DNA of 64,000 nucleotides from an uncultured bacterium (GTDB lineage Bacteria; Cyanobacteriota; Vampirovibrionia; Gastranaerophilales; Gastranaerophilaceae), in contig CAMTMK010000003.1 in assembly GCA_947073645.1 (NCBI GenBank), forward strand, positions 40,722 through 104,721, written 5' to 3'. This document shows, one piece after another, positions 20,990 to 32,129 of the stretch. A program made the translations under genes and the position numbers. Under the pieces are notes generated by a model, which worked only from the letters and a program-made list of their open reading frames with translations, did not search any database and was not told the origin of the DNA. Within the stretch, counting starts at the first letter, position 1. Every line of letters starts with the position of its first letter.

Positions 20990-22087
20990 ATGGAAAATAC
21001 TTTTGATATTGAAGCTTTTTTGAAAAAAGCTGTAGCTATAGGTGCATCAGACGTTCATTTACAGGCAAATGAGCATCCTGCTGTAAGAATTGACGGGAAA
21101 ATTACTAAGGTTAACATGCCGGTTTTATCGGATGAAGATTTGATTAATACTTATAAAGTGCTATTGCCTAAGCATTTTTCTGAAAAATTTGATGATGCAT
21201 TTGATTTAGATTTTGCTTATGAAATAAAGGGATGTTCTCGTTTCAGGGTAAATTTAAGCAGGCAGCTTGGGAAATGTGCACTTGTTATTAGAACTATTCC
21301 TTACAATATCAAAAAAATTACAAGTTTATCTCTGCCGGAATCTATTGAACAGTTTGCAAGTTTAAATAACGGACTTGTTTTGATTACAGGTCCTACAGGT
21401 TCTGGTAAATCGACAACAATTGCATCTTTGATTGATTATGTTAACACGAATTATCCGAAACATATTATTACAATTGAAGACCCTGTTGAATTTATATTTA
21501 CAAATAAAAAATCAATTGTTTCGCAAAGACAGGTGTTAATTGATACTGCAAGTTTCCCTGACGGGATTAAGTATGCATTGAGGCAAGATCCTGATGTTAT
21601 ATTTATCGGTGAGATTAGGGATAGAGAAACGGTTACGGCTGCGTTAAAAGCAGCAGAAACAGGTCACCTTGTATTTGCAACAATTCACACAAATGATGCT
21701 ATTCAAACCGTTAATAGAATAGTTAATATGTTTGAACCGTCTGACAGGGATTTTGTAAGACAGCAGTTAGCATCAGTTTTGAGAGGTACGGTTTCTCAAA
21801 AACTGGTTCCGCTTTCGACTTCATCAGGACGTCGTCCGGCATGTGAAATGCTTGTTGTTACTCCTACAGTGAAAGACTTTATAGAAAAAGACAAATTGGA
21901 AGAAATTTATGACCTTGTTAAAAAAGGTTCGTTTAACAATATGATTACAATGAATGCTTCATTATACAGTCTTTATGAACAGGGATTTATTACCGAAGAA
22001 ACTGCTATGGTTTATTCTGACAATAAAAATGAACTTCAGCAGATGTTTAGAGGGGTATTCCACGGAACTTTCGGCGGTAATGCATGA
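20990..22087 (+). CDS. pilT: Type IV pilus twitching ATPase PilT-like
   Basis: ASDVHLQANEHPAVRIDG, TGPTGSGKSTTIASLIDY, ATIHTNDAIQTVNRIV. Confidence 0.93.
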   Translation: MENTFDIEAFLKKAVAIGASDVHLQANEHPAVRIDGKITKVNMPVLSDEDLINTYKVLLPKHFSEKFDDAFDLDFAYEIKGCSRFRVNLSRQLGKCALVIRTIPYNIKKITSLSLPESIEQFASLNNGLVLITGPTGSGKSTTIASLIDYVNTNYPKHIITIEDPVEFIFTNKKSIVSQRQVLIDTASFPDGIKYALRQDPDVIFIGEIRDRETVTAALKAAETGHLVFATIHTNDAIQTVNRIVNMFEPSDRDFVRQQLASVLRGTVSQKLVPLSTSSGRRPACEMLVVTPTVKDFIEKDKLEEIYDLVKKGSFNNMITMNASLYSLYEQGFITEETAMVYSDNKNELQQMFRGVFHGTFGGNA

Positions 22088-22845
22088 ACAATTTTGTAAC
22101 TGATGCGATAAATTTAAAAGCTTATAATTTGAGTGAAGCTGATAAAATTATTGTTATGTATTCAAAAGAAAAAGGGCTTATCAGAGGGGTTGCAAAGGGG
22201 GTTAAGAAACCTAAGAGCAAGCTCGGTGCTCGTATGGATTTGCTTGTTGCAAATAAATTGATGCTTTATAAGGGTAAAAATCTCGACAGAATTTGTCAGG
22301 CTGAGGCTTTGAATACTTTCCATAAAACGCGTCAGAATATGGATAAAATTTTTTATTCAATGTATGTGACAGAAGTTGTAAATAACTTTGGTGTTGAAGA
22401 TGACCCTTGTTCTAAAGAGGTTTATGAAATTCTTTATAAGGCTTTGGATAAAATTTCAAATGCTTCTGATACTGTAGAAATATTGTTATCAGTAATAAAA
22501 TTTCAGTTGAAAATGATGCAGATTTCAGGATTTGGCATTGAACTGGATTGTTGTCTTTGTTGTGGAGAGCAGATAAAAGATGAAAATATGTATTTTTCAC
22601 CGCAAATGGGTGGAATTATTTGTTCAGAGTGCAATGAAACTTTTAAATTAAAAACAGTTTTGCATCATAAATTAAGAGACTTTATGAACGCTTGTCTCCA
22701 ATATGATTTTGATTATGTTTCAGAGTATGATAAAAAGGCAAACGAGAAAGTGTGTCAGGTTTGTTTTGAACTTTTGAAAGAATATATTAATATACATTCT
22801 TCCAAAAAATTCAATTCTACTGATATTTTGCAGGAAATCAGATAA
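22084..22845 (+). CDS. recO: DNA repair protein RecO
   Basis: N-terminal OB-like KAYNLSEADKIIVMYSKEKGLIRGVAKGVKKPKSKLG and zinc-binding CxxC pairs. Confidence 0.88.
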   Translation: MNNFVTDAINLKAYNLSEADKIIVMYSKEKGLIRGVAKGVKKPKSKLGARMDLLVANKLMLYKGKNLDRICQAEALNTFHKTRQNMDKIFYSMYVTEVVNNFGVEDDPCSKEVYEILYKALDKISNASDTVEILLSVIKFQLKMMQISGFGIELDCCLCCGEQIKDENMYFSPQMGGIICSECNETFKLKTVLHHKLRDFMNACLQYDFDYVSEYDKKANEKVCQVCFELLKEYINIHSSKKFNSTDILQEIR

Positions 22846-25108
22846 CTCTTTTTAATTCATATACTCTAAATTCGCTTGCTTCTAATTTATCAAAATGAAG
22901 GGTTGATGTTTCTGTATCAAATGGTGCTGATATAAATTCATCTCCGTCAATATAATATTCCTTTTGAATAGAAAAGTCTGACGGAAGGTTTATTGTTTTA
23001 TCAAAAACAGGTTCTCCATGCAAGATTTCAGAATAACTGTTATTGTTTTCGTCAAACATAGTAACTCGTTCGGTTGTGTATTTTGAGTTTGATACTACAA
23101 GGAACGATTTTCTGTCAGGAACTTTTGAGATAATCCAGGCTGCAAATCCGTCATCATCCTGAATTATTATTTGAGCTTCGCCGTCTGATATAATCGTATT
23201 GTTTTTTACGAACATATCTATTGCATTAAATTTATTATAAAAATCGTAGTGTTTTTCTCTCGGCATAGAAATTTCTTCGCCGATAACGCTTTCAATACCT
23301 TGTTGAGTAAAGCTTTCATCTCCGTCAACGTATAGCATAGGACGTTGCGCAAATTTTCCGCCCGGTAAGAATTTATACTTAAACCATTTATATAAAGCTC
23401 CGTTTTCGCTTAATTGACCCGGGTATTGATTAATACAGCGGAATTCTCCGTCCTGATTATTATAAGTTTTTAGGATAGATAATTTTTCACCCTTTTTGAA
23501 GTTTACGTTGTAATTATAAAGATGCTGATTATCTTCCATAATTTTTTCGGGAGTTTTTTCGCATTGAGATACAATATCATTGCCCCAAAGAAGGTCAAAG
23601 CTCATACCTTTATGATATTCTTTCAAGAAATCATCCCAGAGCATATATTCTGCAAGTGTTCCAAAGTAAGGAACTTTGCTTTTAAGTGTTTTATTTAGTT
23701 TATTTAAAACTACTCTTGGTGCTCTGTAGCTTATAGGTTTGCCATGTTCTTCGGATACCTTGTCTACAATATGGTCAATGTGGTCGACTCGAAAACCGTC
23801 AAAGTTATATTCTTTTTGAAGATTTACCATATAATTTACAAAGTAATCTATAACAGGTTTGTTAAGTGTGCCATTTTCAAGGTAACAGAAGTAGTAAGGA
23901 GTTTGGCAGTCAAGGTTTGCAAAACTTGTTACATCTTCACCTTTATAGTCGTAGTGTTTAAATGTCGGATACCCTCCGCATTCGCTCATTTTATCATAAA
24001 TAGGAATTCCTGCAGAACACCAAGCACCGCCAGGTGCAGGCCATAAACCTTCTTTTATGAGCTCTTGAATTGTATCAATTTGCTTAGTGATATCATTTTC
24101 TGTAAGTTTTTGTTTAGGTTTGAAACCATGAACATTTGCAATTACAGCTTTTGCACGCTTATGAAGTTTTTCTTGATTAGCTTTTTTTAGCATCACAGTA
24201 GAAAGTTCTTTTTTAGCTTCGTTCATAAGGCTGTCAAAAGTATCATAGATATTTTTGAAATGACTGCTCAATTCGCCGGAACAGCCGTCTTTATAAATAT
24301 TTTTAACAAGTTCAATATCTTCATCATCAAAAGCTTCAGGCATGTTTTTAGCAATTCTGTCAATATTTTTATCAAGTTCTGTATTTAGAAGATTAATATC
24401 GTACCATCTTGCTATTTGCGGGTTTGCAAGTACTGCTTTTGAAAATCTTCCGGTTTGAGGCAAAATATCATAAATTACAGGGTGTCCGGCAAGCTGTGAT
24501 AACATAATGAATGTTTGTACCTGTTCTTTGGCGTCCATTCCTGTGATTTCTTGAATGTTTTTATCAAAAAGTTCTTCGCTTATATCAGAACTTTTCGGTA
24601 AATATGCGCATCCGAATTCTCTCGGGTGGAACGGGATAAGATACATAGTTGTATCATATATATTGTTATCAAGATTTCCTGTCGGTAAAATAAGAAGCTG
24701 ACGAAGCCAGTCAATAAATTTACCTGCTTCTTTAGTTTTGTTTCCGTCACCGAGGCCTGCAAGGTTGATAAGTTTTATATTGTGTCCTTCTTTTTGTATC
24801 CAAGACGAATTTTTTGCGTTGTTTCTTGCAAGAACACTTATTTTATTATTTGTAAATGAGAATTTACCGTCAGCAAAAATTTTATTGTTTTTCCACTTAA
24901 TTTCAAGACCAAAAAGAATTTCTTCAGGAGTTAATTCTTCCAAAGCTTTAATGTACGGATATGGGAGATAGCCGTATTTTTTTATAAGTTTTGAAAGTTC
25001 CTCTTTTCTTTCATCGCTTACCTTCGGGTATGAATTTTTAAGGTTTGTGTATATTTCGTTTAGCCTGATATCTTTTGCAGGTTCAATTTTTTTAGAAAAC
25101 AATCCCAT
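22838..25108 (-). CDS. Divergent GH13-like alpha-amylase-domain protein
   Basis: Contains FDGFRVDHIDHIVD and related TIM-barrel motifs; long N-terminal region not assigned. Confidence 0.6.
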   Translation of the reverse strand: MGLFSKKIEPAKDIRLNEIYTNLKNSYPKVSDERKEELSKLIKKYGYLPYPYIKALEELTPEEILFGLEIKWKNNKIFADGKFSFTNNKISVLARNNAKNSSWIQKEGHNIKLINLAGLGDGNKTKEAGKFIDWLRQLLILPTGNLDNNIYDTTMYLIPFHPREFGCAYLPKSSDISEELFDKNIQEITGMDAKEQVQTFIMLSQLAGHPVIYDILPQTGRFSKAVLANPQIARWYDINLLNTELDKNIDRIAKNMPEAFDDEDIELVKNIYKDGCSGELSSHFKNIYDTFDSLMNEAKKELSTVMLKKANQEKLHKRAKAVIANVHGFKPKQKLTENDITKQIDTIQELIKEGLWPAPGGAWCSAGIPIYDKMSECGGYPTFKHYDYKGEDVTSFANLDCQTPYYFCYLENGTLNKPVIDYFVNYMVNLQKEYNFDGFRVDHIDHIVDKVSEEHGKPISYRAPRVVLNKLNKTLKSKVPYFGTLAEYMLWDDFLKEYHKGMSFDLLWGNDIVSQCEKTPEKIMEDNQHLYNYNVNFKKGEKLSILKTYNNQDGEFRCINQYPGQLSENGALYKWFKYKFLPGGKFAQRPMLYVDGDESFTQQGIESVIGEEISMPREKHYDFYNKFNAIDMFVKNNTIISDGEAQIIIQDDDGFAAWIISKVPDRKSFLVVSNSKYTTERVTMFDENNNSYSEILHGEPVFDKTINLPSDFSIQKEYYIDGDEFISAPFDTETSTLHFDKLEASEFRVYELKRVI

Positions 25109-25232
25109 GTCTTAATCCCTCTTTCCTATCAAGATTATATCATAAAGATAGGTGTTTGAATAAATTGCCCTAATGGCTAATAGATTATAAGTTTTTATAT
25201 TATTTAATTAACTTAAGTAGAAAGGGGCAATT

Positions 25233-25910
25233 ATGGTAAATACAGAAGTAAAACCTATTAGTGTAATTATTATTGAAGATTTTAAATTGACGCGTGTAGG
25301 CTTAAGATGTGCGCTAAATGCCAATGACGACATTGATGTAGTTGCAGAAGCCGAAGATGCTGTCGAAGGGTTGAAGTATATCGAAAGGTATAAACCTGAT
25401 GTAATTCTTATGGACTTAGGTCTCCCTGGCATGAATGGGATTGAAGCTATGGTTAAGTGCAAAGAAATGAATTTTGATTCAAAAATTATTGCTCTAACCT
25501 CTCATGACAGGTCGGAAGAAGTTATTTCCGCATTAAGTTCCGGAGCAAGTGCATATTGTATGAAAGATATTGATCCGAATAAGCTTGCAGATGTTGTAAG
25601 AGATGTTTCGAAAGGAGTCTGCTGGCTTGACCCTGTTGTTGCACAAATGACATTAAATGCATTGCCAAAAATTGAAAATATTGGCATTTTGCCGGGTAAG
25701 TCTAATCTTGATGGCCGAGTTCCGTTAACAGAAAGAGAATTTGAAGTTTTAAAACACCTTGTATCAGGTAAAAGTAATACCGAAATCGCAAAAGAATTAA
25801 TCGTGAGTGTTCATACTGCAAAAGCTCATGTATGTTCAATTTTGCAAAAGATGTGCGTTAATGACCGAGTTCAAGCAGCAGTCAAAGCAGTAAAAGAAGG
25901 TATTGTATAA
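25233..25910 (+). CDS. NarL/FixJ-family response regulator
   Basis: Receiver (IIIEDFKLTRVG, DVILMDLGLPGMNGIEA) plus LuxR HTH (LTEREFEVLKHLVSGKSNTEIAKELIVSVHTAKAHV). Confidence 0.93.
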   Translation: MVNTEVKPISVIIIEDFKLTRVGLRCALNANDDIDVVAEAEDAVEGLKYIERYKPDVILMDLGLPGMNGIEAMVKCKEMNFDSKIIALTSHDRSEEVISALSSGASAYCMKDIDPNKLADVVRDVSKGVCWLDPVVAQMTLNALPKIENIGILPGKSNLDGRVPLTEREFEVLKHLVSGKSNTEIAKELIVSVHTAKAHVCSILQKMCVNDRVQAAVKAVKEGIV

Positions 25911-25935
25911 AAGCTCCCTTGAGGGAGCTTTTTTT
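25908..25935. terminator. GCTCCC-type hairpin terminator
   Basis: aaaagctcccttgagggagcttttttt. Confidence 0.85.
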
Positions 25936-26030
25936 ACTCGTTATTTTGATTGATATATAGTATTTGCTACTTGAAACTTTTTTGTTTTTTATTTAAAATA
26001 TATATATTGAGAGAGATAGGAGTAAAATAA

Positions 26031-28520
26031 ATGTTCGAACGTTTTACGGAAAAAGCGATAAAAGTAATTATGCTGGCTCAAGAAGAAGCGCGCAGGCTCG
26101 GTCATAACTTTGTCGGAACAGAGCAGGTACTGCTTGGTTTAATCGGCGAAGGTACAGGAGTTGCAGCGAAAACCTTGAAGTCTATGGGTGTAAACTTAAA
26201 AGATGCAAGAGCAGAAGTCGAAAAGATTATCGGCAGAGGCTCTGGCTTTGTTGCGGTAGAAATTCCTTTCACACCGCGCGCAAAAAGAGTTCTTGAATTG
26301 TCTTGGGATGAGGCAAGACAACTCGGTCACAATTACATTGGAACAGAACACCTTCTTTTAGGTTTAATCAGAGAGGGCGAAGGCGTAGCAGCTCGCGTAC
26401 TTGAAAACCTTGGTGTTGATTTGAATAAAATTAGAGCAAATGTTGTCAAAATGCTTGGCGAAAGCAAACCGCAATCTGTTTCCTCAGGTGCTTCCAGCTC
26501 ATCATCTTCATCAGGCGGAAAAACAAAAACTCCGAGTTTGGATGAATTTGGCAGAGATTTGACACTTGCAGCACAAGAATTAAGACTTGATCCAGTTGTG
26601 GGCAGAGAAAAAGAAATTGAACGCGTTATTCAAATTTTGGCACGCCGTACTAAAAACAACCCTGTTCTTATAGGAGAACCTGGGGTTGGTAAAACTGCTG
26701 TTGCAGAAGGACTTGCTATCAGAATTGTTAATGCGGAAGTCCCTGATATTTTAGACGGTAAAAAAGTTATTCAGCTTGATATGGGCCTGCTTGTTGCAGG
26801 TACTAAATACCGTGGCGAATTTGAAGAACGCTTGAAAAAAATTATGGATGAAATTCGTCAATCAGGTAATATTATTCTTGTAATTGATGAAATGCATACA
26901 CTTATCGGTGCAGGTGCTGCAGAAGGTGCAATTGATGCCGCTAATATCTTGAAACCAGCTTTATCAAGAGGTGAAATTCAAGTTATCGGTGCAACTACAC
27001 TAGATGAATACAGAAAATATGTTGAAAAAGACTCGGCTCTTGAACGTCGTTTCCAATCTGTACTTATTGATGAACCTTCTGAAGATGAATCTATCGAGAT
27101 TATTAAAGGTTTGAAACCTAAATATGAAGAACACCACAAACTTGTTATTTCAGATGATGCAATTGTGTCAGCTGTAAAATTATCAAGCAAATATATCACA
27201 GATAGATTTTTGCCAGACAAAGCAATTGACGTAATTGATGAAGCTTCATCAAAAGTTCGCTTGAAAGTTTCTAATCTTTCACCGGAAGGAAAAGAACTTG
27301 AAAAAGAACTTCGTTCAATCATCAAAGAAAAAGAAGATGCGATTAGAAATCAAGAGTTTGAAAAAGCATCTCAACTCAGAGATGATGAAGCTGAAATGAA
27401 AGACAGAATTCGTGAAATGGCTCAAGCTTACAGAGAAGAACACGAAGCTAATAAACCGACTGTTACTTCTGAAAATGTTGCCGAAGTAATTGCGACAATG
27501 ACAGGTGTTCCTGTTACTAAATTAACAGAAGGTGAAAGTGAAAGACTTCTTAAACTTGAAGATACATTGCATGAAAGAGTTATTGGCCAGCATGATGCGG
27601 TTGTTGCTATTTCTAAAGCTATCAGACGTGCTCGTGTCGGCTTGAAAGCTCCTAACAGACCTATCGGAAGTTTTATTTTCGCAGGTCCTACAGGGGTTGG
27701 TAAAACAGAACTTGCAAAATCATTAGCAGAAGCTGTATTCGGTTCTGAAGATAATATGATAAGAGTTGATATGTCAGAATTTATGGAAAAACATTCAACT
27801 GCAAAACTTATCGGTTCTCCTCCGGGTTACGTTGGTTATGATGACGGCGGCCACTTGACTGAACTTGTTCGTAAAAAACCTTACAGCGTTATTTTGTTTG
27901 ACGAAATCGAGAAAGCACACCCTGATGTATTTAACATCATGCTTCAAATTCTTGATGATGGTCGTTTGACTGATGCTAAAGGACGTCATGTAAACTTTAA
28001 AAATACAATTATCATTATGACTTCAAACGTTGGTGCAAGTATGATTACAACAACATCAAAACTTGGTTTCTCAACTGCTGAAGATGAATCTAAAGATAAG
28101 TACGAAAAACTCAAAGATACAGTTTCAGAAGAAATGAAAAAATCATTTAGACCAGAATTCTTGAACCGTATTGATGAAACAATCGTATTCTCTCATCTGT
28201 CACAAGAAGAAATCAGACAAATTGTAGACTTGATGTTGAAAGATTTGTTCAAACGACTTGCAGAACGCGAATTGTCTATTGAAGTTACAGATGAGGTTAA
28301 AGACCACTTGTCTAAGAACGGTTATTCAGAAGCTTATGGTGCAAGACCGTTAAGAAGATTGATTCAGCGTAAAGTTGAAGATATGTTGGCGGAAGAAATT
28401 CTTTCCGGCAAATATACAGCTGGTGATACAATTATTCTTAAACTCGTTGATGATAAATTAACTTTTGATAAGAAATCAAAACGAGTAAAGAAAGAACAAA
28501 CTGAAGAAGTTGCACAGTAA
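26031..28520 (+). CDS. clpC: ATP-dependent Clp protease ATP-binding subunit ClpC
   Basis: Clp N repeats, two AAA+ modules ([31 protein letters not shown]), UVR region. Confidence 0.97.
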   Translation: MFERFTEKAIKVIMLAQEEARRLGHNFVGTEQVLLGLIGEGTGVAAKTLKSMGVNLKDARAEVEKIIGRGSGFVAVEIPFTPRAKRVLELSWDEARQLGHNYIGTEHLLLGLIREGEGVAARVLENLGVDLNKIRANVVKMLGESKPQSVSSGASSSSSSSGGKTKTPSLDEFGRDLTLAAQELRLDPVVGREKEIERVIQILARRTKNNPVLIGEPGVGKTAVAEGLAIRIVNAEVPDILDGKKVIQLDMGLLVAGTKYRGEFEERLKKIMDEIRQSGNIILVIDEMHTLIGAGAAEGAIDAANILKPALSRGEIQVIGATTLDEYRKYVEKDSALERRFQSVLIDEPSEDESIEIIKGLKPKYEEHHKLVISDDAIVSAVKLSSKYITDRFLPDKAIDVIDEASSKVRLKVSNLSPEGKELEKELRSIIKEKEDAIRNQEFEKASQLRDDEAEMKDRIREMAQAYREEHEANKPTVTSENVAEVIATMTGVPVTKLTEGESERLLKLEDTLHERVIGQHDAVVAISKAIRRARVGLKAPNRPIGSFIFAGPTGVGKTELAKSLAEAVFGSEDNMIRVDMSEFMEKHSTAKLIGSPPGYVGYDDGGHLTELVRKKPYSVILFDEIEKAHPDVFNIMLQILDDGRLTDAKGRHVNFKNTIIIMTSNVGASMITTTSKLGFSTAEDESKDKYEKLKDTVSEEMKKSFRPEFLNRIDETIVFSHLSQEEIRQIVDLMLKDLFKRLAERELSIEVTDEVKDHLSKNGYSEAYGARPLRRLIQRKVEDMLAEEILSGKYTAGDTIILKLVDDKLTFDKKSKRVKKEQTEEVAQ

Positions 28521-28544
28521 AAAAGAGCCGAAAGGCTCTTTTTT
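28519..28544. terminator. Hairpin terminator
   Basis: aaaaaagagccgaaaggctctttttta. Confidence 0.85.
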
Positions 28545-28552
28545 ATTATTAT

Positions 28553-29409
28553 TTATGGCTTACTAGGATAACCGACTTTAGTTAAATCCGGAAGTTTTCC
28601 ATAAGTCAGAATATATAATGTTGGAGTCTTTTCATTCAGTGGACAAACTTTTTTTATGTAGGACCACGTAACCCTGCACTGTCCTCCATCATATGATGAT
28701 GATGACCAAGCGTGCATTGCAAATTCAGGTGAGAGTATATGGTTTCGTGAGCTTGAAAAGGATGTTGAACTGCTTGTGAAAATAAAAATGTCTTTTCCTA
28801 GTCTATTTGGTCGTTGTTTGCCGTTTGCATCCATAACAAAGTATAATACTGCTCCACCTGTATCAAATGTGTTTTGTCTAGTAATACCTAAATTTACTCC
28901 ATTGTTTAGCTTATAAAAGCAAACATTTGAATTTGTATCACCGCCAAAGTTGTATGCAACAGTGAGAACAGGGTTTCTTGTTTGTTGTCCGTCTAGTGTA
29001 TATCCGTATTCAGGAAGCCAACTTATAGGTTGTTTAGTGCCATTTATAGGAACGCATATTTTTTCTGTATATTTAAAATATTTGTCAACCCATCCGGCAA
29101 TAGTTTCTATATCGGGTTTTGGAATACTGCTATAACAATTTGAAATTCCGCATCCTTGTTCTTCTATCATTAAGTTAACAGCATTCCCTAGAATGGAATA
29201 AGTCTGCTTAACTTTTGCAACAACCATTTTTTCAAAATATTTAGCCTGAATTGCCGGTATTGTAATTGCTGCAACAACCCCTATAATCCCTAAAGTGATA
29301 AGAACTTCGGCTAAAGTGAAACCCCCTTTAAAATCTCTCCAAAACCCTAATGGGCTACGTGCGTAGCACTTGCGGGGGGGGGGCACTTCCAAGCATTATT
29401 TTGTTTCAT
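28553..29409 (-). CDS. Prepilin-type N-terminal methylation-domain protein; C10 tract puts ATG (29409) out of frame by one base
   Basis: SD GGAGG then ATG 29409; with 11 C it reads MKQNNAWKCPPPRKCYARSPLGFWRDFKGGFTLAEVLITLGIIGVVAA. Confidence 0.75.
29374..29383 (-). repeat. Homopolymer tract, C10 on coding strand / G10 on plus strand (site 2)
   Basis: Read directly from sequence. Confidence 0.95.
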
Positions 29410-29478
29410 ATAAATACCTCCGAATTTATTATTTATGATATTTATTTTTTTGTCAAGTTTTGTGGTATATTATGAAGT

Positions 29479-30723
29479 ATGGCGAAGTTTAAATTTCAGG
29501 CATTACAAAATAATACCAAAATTGTTGAGGGTGAACTTGAAGCACAGAGTCTAAGAGAGGCTCGCGAACAAATAAGAAAACTTGGTTTTATTCCAACTAA
29601 GGTTTATACTGAGGATGCTTTGCATGCTCAAGTTCAGAATGTAACAAAACAAGAAAGAAGTACTGCAAAAGTTCAAGTTAAACATTTGTCATTATCGCAA
29701 AAAATAAATTTTACATCTCAGCTTGAAACGCTTTTGTCAGCAGGAATCCCTATAATTGAAGCGTTGCAGAGCGTTGAAAATAATTCTCCAGATATCAAAA
29801 TTAATACAATAAGCAAAAATATTAGAATTGCTATTGTATCTGGTTTAACCTTTGCACAGGCTTTAAAAAGTTTATATGGAAATGTTTTTGGACCCATATA
29901 TACAGGTTTAGTAAAAACAGGTGAAGATGCTGGTGAGCTTGAGGCTACTTTGCAGAGAATGCTTGTTATGCTTAGAAAACAAGATGCAATTAAGGGTAAA
30001 ATTATTAACGCATCAATTTATCCTTGTGTATTAATTATAATGATGACAGGATTATTAATCTTATTTGCAAAATTTGTTTTTCCGAGATTTGCAGATATAA
30101 TGTCTTTTAATGGTGCAGATTTACCATTTTTAGCACAGTCAATCATCGGTACTTGTAATTTTATTGATAATTTTTGGTGGCTTGTTTTGATGATTATCGG
30201 GGCGGGATTCTATATATTGACAAGTTTGTTTAAAAATCCGCAAGTCAAAAGCAAATGGGATGAGTTTATTTTGAAAGTCCCTGTTGTTTCTGATTTTATT
30301 ACTTATATTAATTTATCAAATTTTATGACAGTGATGCATATTTCTTATGATGCCGGAGTGCCTATTATGTCCGGGTTGGAACTTGCTAATAAGACTGTCG
30401 GAAATTACACAATAAAATCTAAAGTATTTAATTCTTTAAATCTTATTCGTGGCGGAAAATCGTTGACGGAAGCTTTTCAAAGAACTGCAGTAATTCCGCA
30501 CTCTCTTATTTCAATGATTTCAGCCGGTGAAAAATCGGGAACTTTAGGGAAAATGTTTCATGACTGCGCTGATGTAATTGATAAAAAGGTAGACATGACA
30601 TTGGAAGCTATGACGAAACTTTTTGAACCTGCTGTGATTATAATAATGGGGGGAGTAGTTTTGTTTATTGCTGTTGCGTTTTATCAGGCTTATGTAGGTA
30701 TGTTAGGTTCGCTTTTTGGTTAG
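29479..30723 (+). CDS. pilC: Type II secretion F / PilC-family inner membrane protein
   Basis: FTSQLETLLSAGIPIIEALQSV, repeated domain FMTVMHISYDAGVPIMSGLELA, MISAGEKSGTL. Confidence 0.92.
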   Translation: MAKFKFQALQNNTKIVEGELEAQSLREAREQIRKLGFIPTKVYTEDALHAQVQNVTKQERSTAKVQVKHLSLSQKINFTSQLETLLSAGIPIIEALQSVENNSPDIKINTISKNIRIAIVSGLTFAQALKSLYGNVFGPIYTGLVKTGEDAGELEATLQRMLVMLRKQDAIKGKIINASIYPCVLIIMMTGLLILFAKFVFPRFADIMSFNGADLPFLAQSIIGTCNFIDNFWWLVLMIIGAGFYILTSLFKNPQVKSKWDEFILKVPVVSDFITYINLSNFMTVMHISYDAGVPIMSGLELANKTVGNYTIKSKVFNSLNLIRGGKSLTEAFQRTAVIPHSLISMISAGEKSGTLGKMFHDCADVIDKKVDMTLEAMTKLFEPAVIIIMGGVVLFIAVAFYQAYVGMLGSLFG

Positions 30724-30725
30724 TT

Positions 30726-30759
30726 AGCAATTTTTTTTATGTTTGTGTTTTTATATAAA
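30726..30759 (+). promoter_or_regulatory. Bipartite promoter-like motif (AGCAATTT-N15-TTTTATATAAA)
   Basis: Same spacing as the other sites; ~50 nt upstream of ATG 30811. Confidence 0.65.
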
Positions 30760-30810
30760 TATGAATGAGATTACTATGTCGCAATCTCATTAAATTCAGA
30801 AAGGGAAAAA

Positions 30811-32129
30811 ATGATTAATTCAATTGGAAACGACTTTCGTTTTACGGCTAATATGCCCGTAACTCATTATTCACAGCCTGTCGGGGGGGGGGCAGTCTAA
30901 GCACTGTTTCTAAACCCGATGAATTTGTAAAGCAAGACGACAATAAAGAGGAGAAAAAAGGGCTTTCTAAAAAAGCTAAATGGGGTATTGCAGGCGGTGT
31001 CTTAGCATTTGGTGGAATTGTTGCAGCTGCGATATTTAGTAAGGGCAAGACTTTAAAACCTGCAAATTTTGCCGAACATATTGATTTTAAACCCGCTCAA
31101 ACTATGGAAGAAGCGGTTGAGTTTGCAAAGAAACATCTTGGTATCAATAATTTTAATCTTGGTGATGATGTTGAAATGGCAAACTGGGTGAATGAAGGAC
31201 TTGTGCAAATAAGTAATCGTTTTAAAGGCAAAGCTCAAATGCCTAAGAATGTGATATTTGATGAAAAATATTTCGCTAAAAATTCTGATGCGCTAGCTTA
31301 TCATTGTGCAAAAAATGAAACAATTGCTATTAATAAAGCTGCATTTGATGGTGTATATGATAAATTGAATGAATTTATAAAAGAAGGGAAGATAGCAGCA
31401 GAAAAAATCAGAAACAATGAACCTTTTACAAATCTTGATTTAGCTCGTTCATTATTGAATAAAGAAGTTAAATATATTGATGCAAATCATTTCGCGTTTA
31501 AACCGCTTCCGTATTTAGATGCGGATTTACAGGCAAGTATCGTTGCAAAAGTTGATAAATTTAAACAAGATCCAAAAATGTTTTCAAGATTTGAAGTCGA
31601 AAATATTATAATGCAGATTCAGGATTTGGCTGCATCAGGCAAACGATTATTTGGTGAACCGCTTGATATTATCAAGAAAATTGCTGAAAAAAATCCCGAC
31701 TTCTTTAAAACTCATTGCAAAGAATTAAGTCATTATGAAAACTTACCTAAAAAGAAACAAATAACAGCATGTCTGAAAATTATGGATGAGCTGGGGGATG
31801 AAACCGGTAATTTGATTACGGTTCAAGGGTCTCACAGAGGTGTTTCAAAATTCGGAGTACTGTGGCATGAAATGGGACATTTGCTTCATGATATGAATAC
31901 TTCTGTAAAAGATAAATTGTGGGGCAGATTGTCAGGTAAAGCTAAAAAAACTTTTCTTGCCGATGCTGAAAAACTCAAAACAGCAGGTAAAATCTCATGG
32001 TACGCAGAAGAAAATCCGCGAGAATTCGTCGCTGAGACATTCCAAGCTCTCTGTGCTGGTCGAAAACTGCCTGATGACGTTATGAAAATGTATGAATACT
32101 ACAAAGGTCCGATGTTACCAAATATGTAG
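30811..32129 (+). CDS. Membrane-anchored zinc metallopeptidase-like protein (zincin, HEMGH); G10 tract puts ATG out of frame by one base
   Basis: With 11 G reads MINSIGNDFRFTANMPVTHYSQPVGGGGSLSTVSKPDEFVKQDDNKEEKKGLSKKAKWGIAGGVLAFGGIVAAAIF... joining ORF 31104-32129 with VLWHEMGHLLHD and ENPREFVAETFQAL. Confidence 0.7.
30883..30892 (+). repeat. G10 homopolymer tract (site 3)
   Basis: Read directly from sequence. Confidence 0.95.

Noticed and set aside
25141-25169. Near-match to the GCAATT-N15 motif upstream of the GH13-like gene
   Set aside because: Spacing is off by one and the -10 block differs; a TATAAT-type box explains it as well.
30648-30653. G6 run in pilC
   Set aside because: Short, in frame, encodes a conserved Met-Gly-Gly-Val stretch; not a contingency tract.
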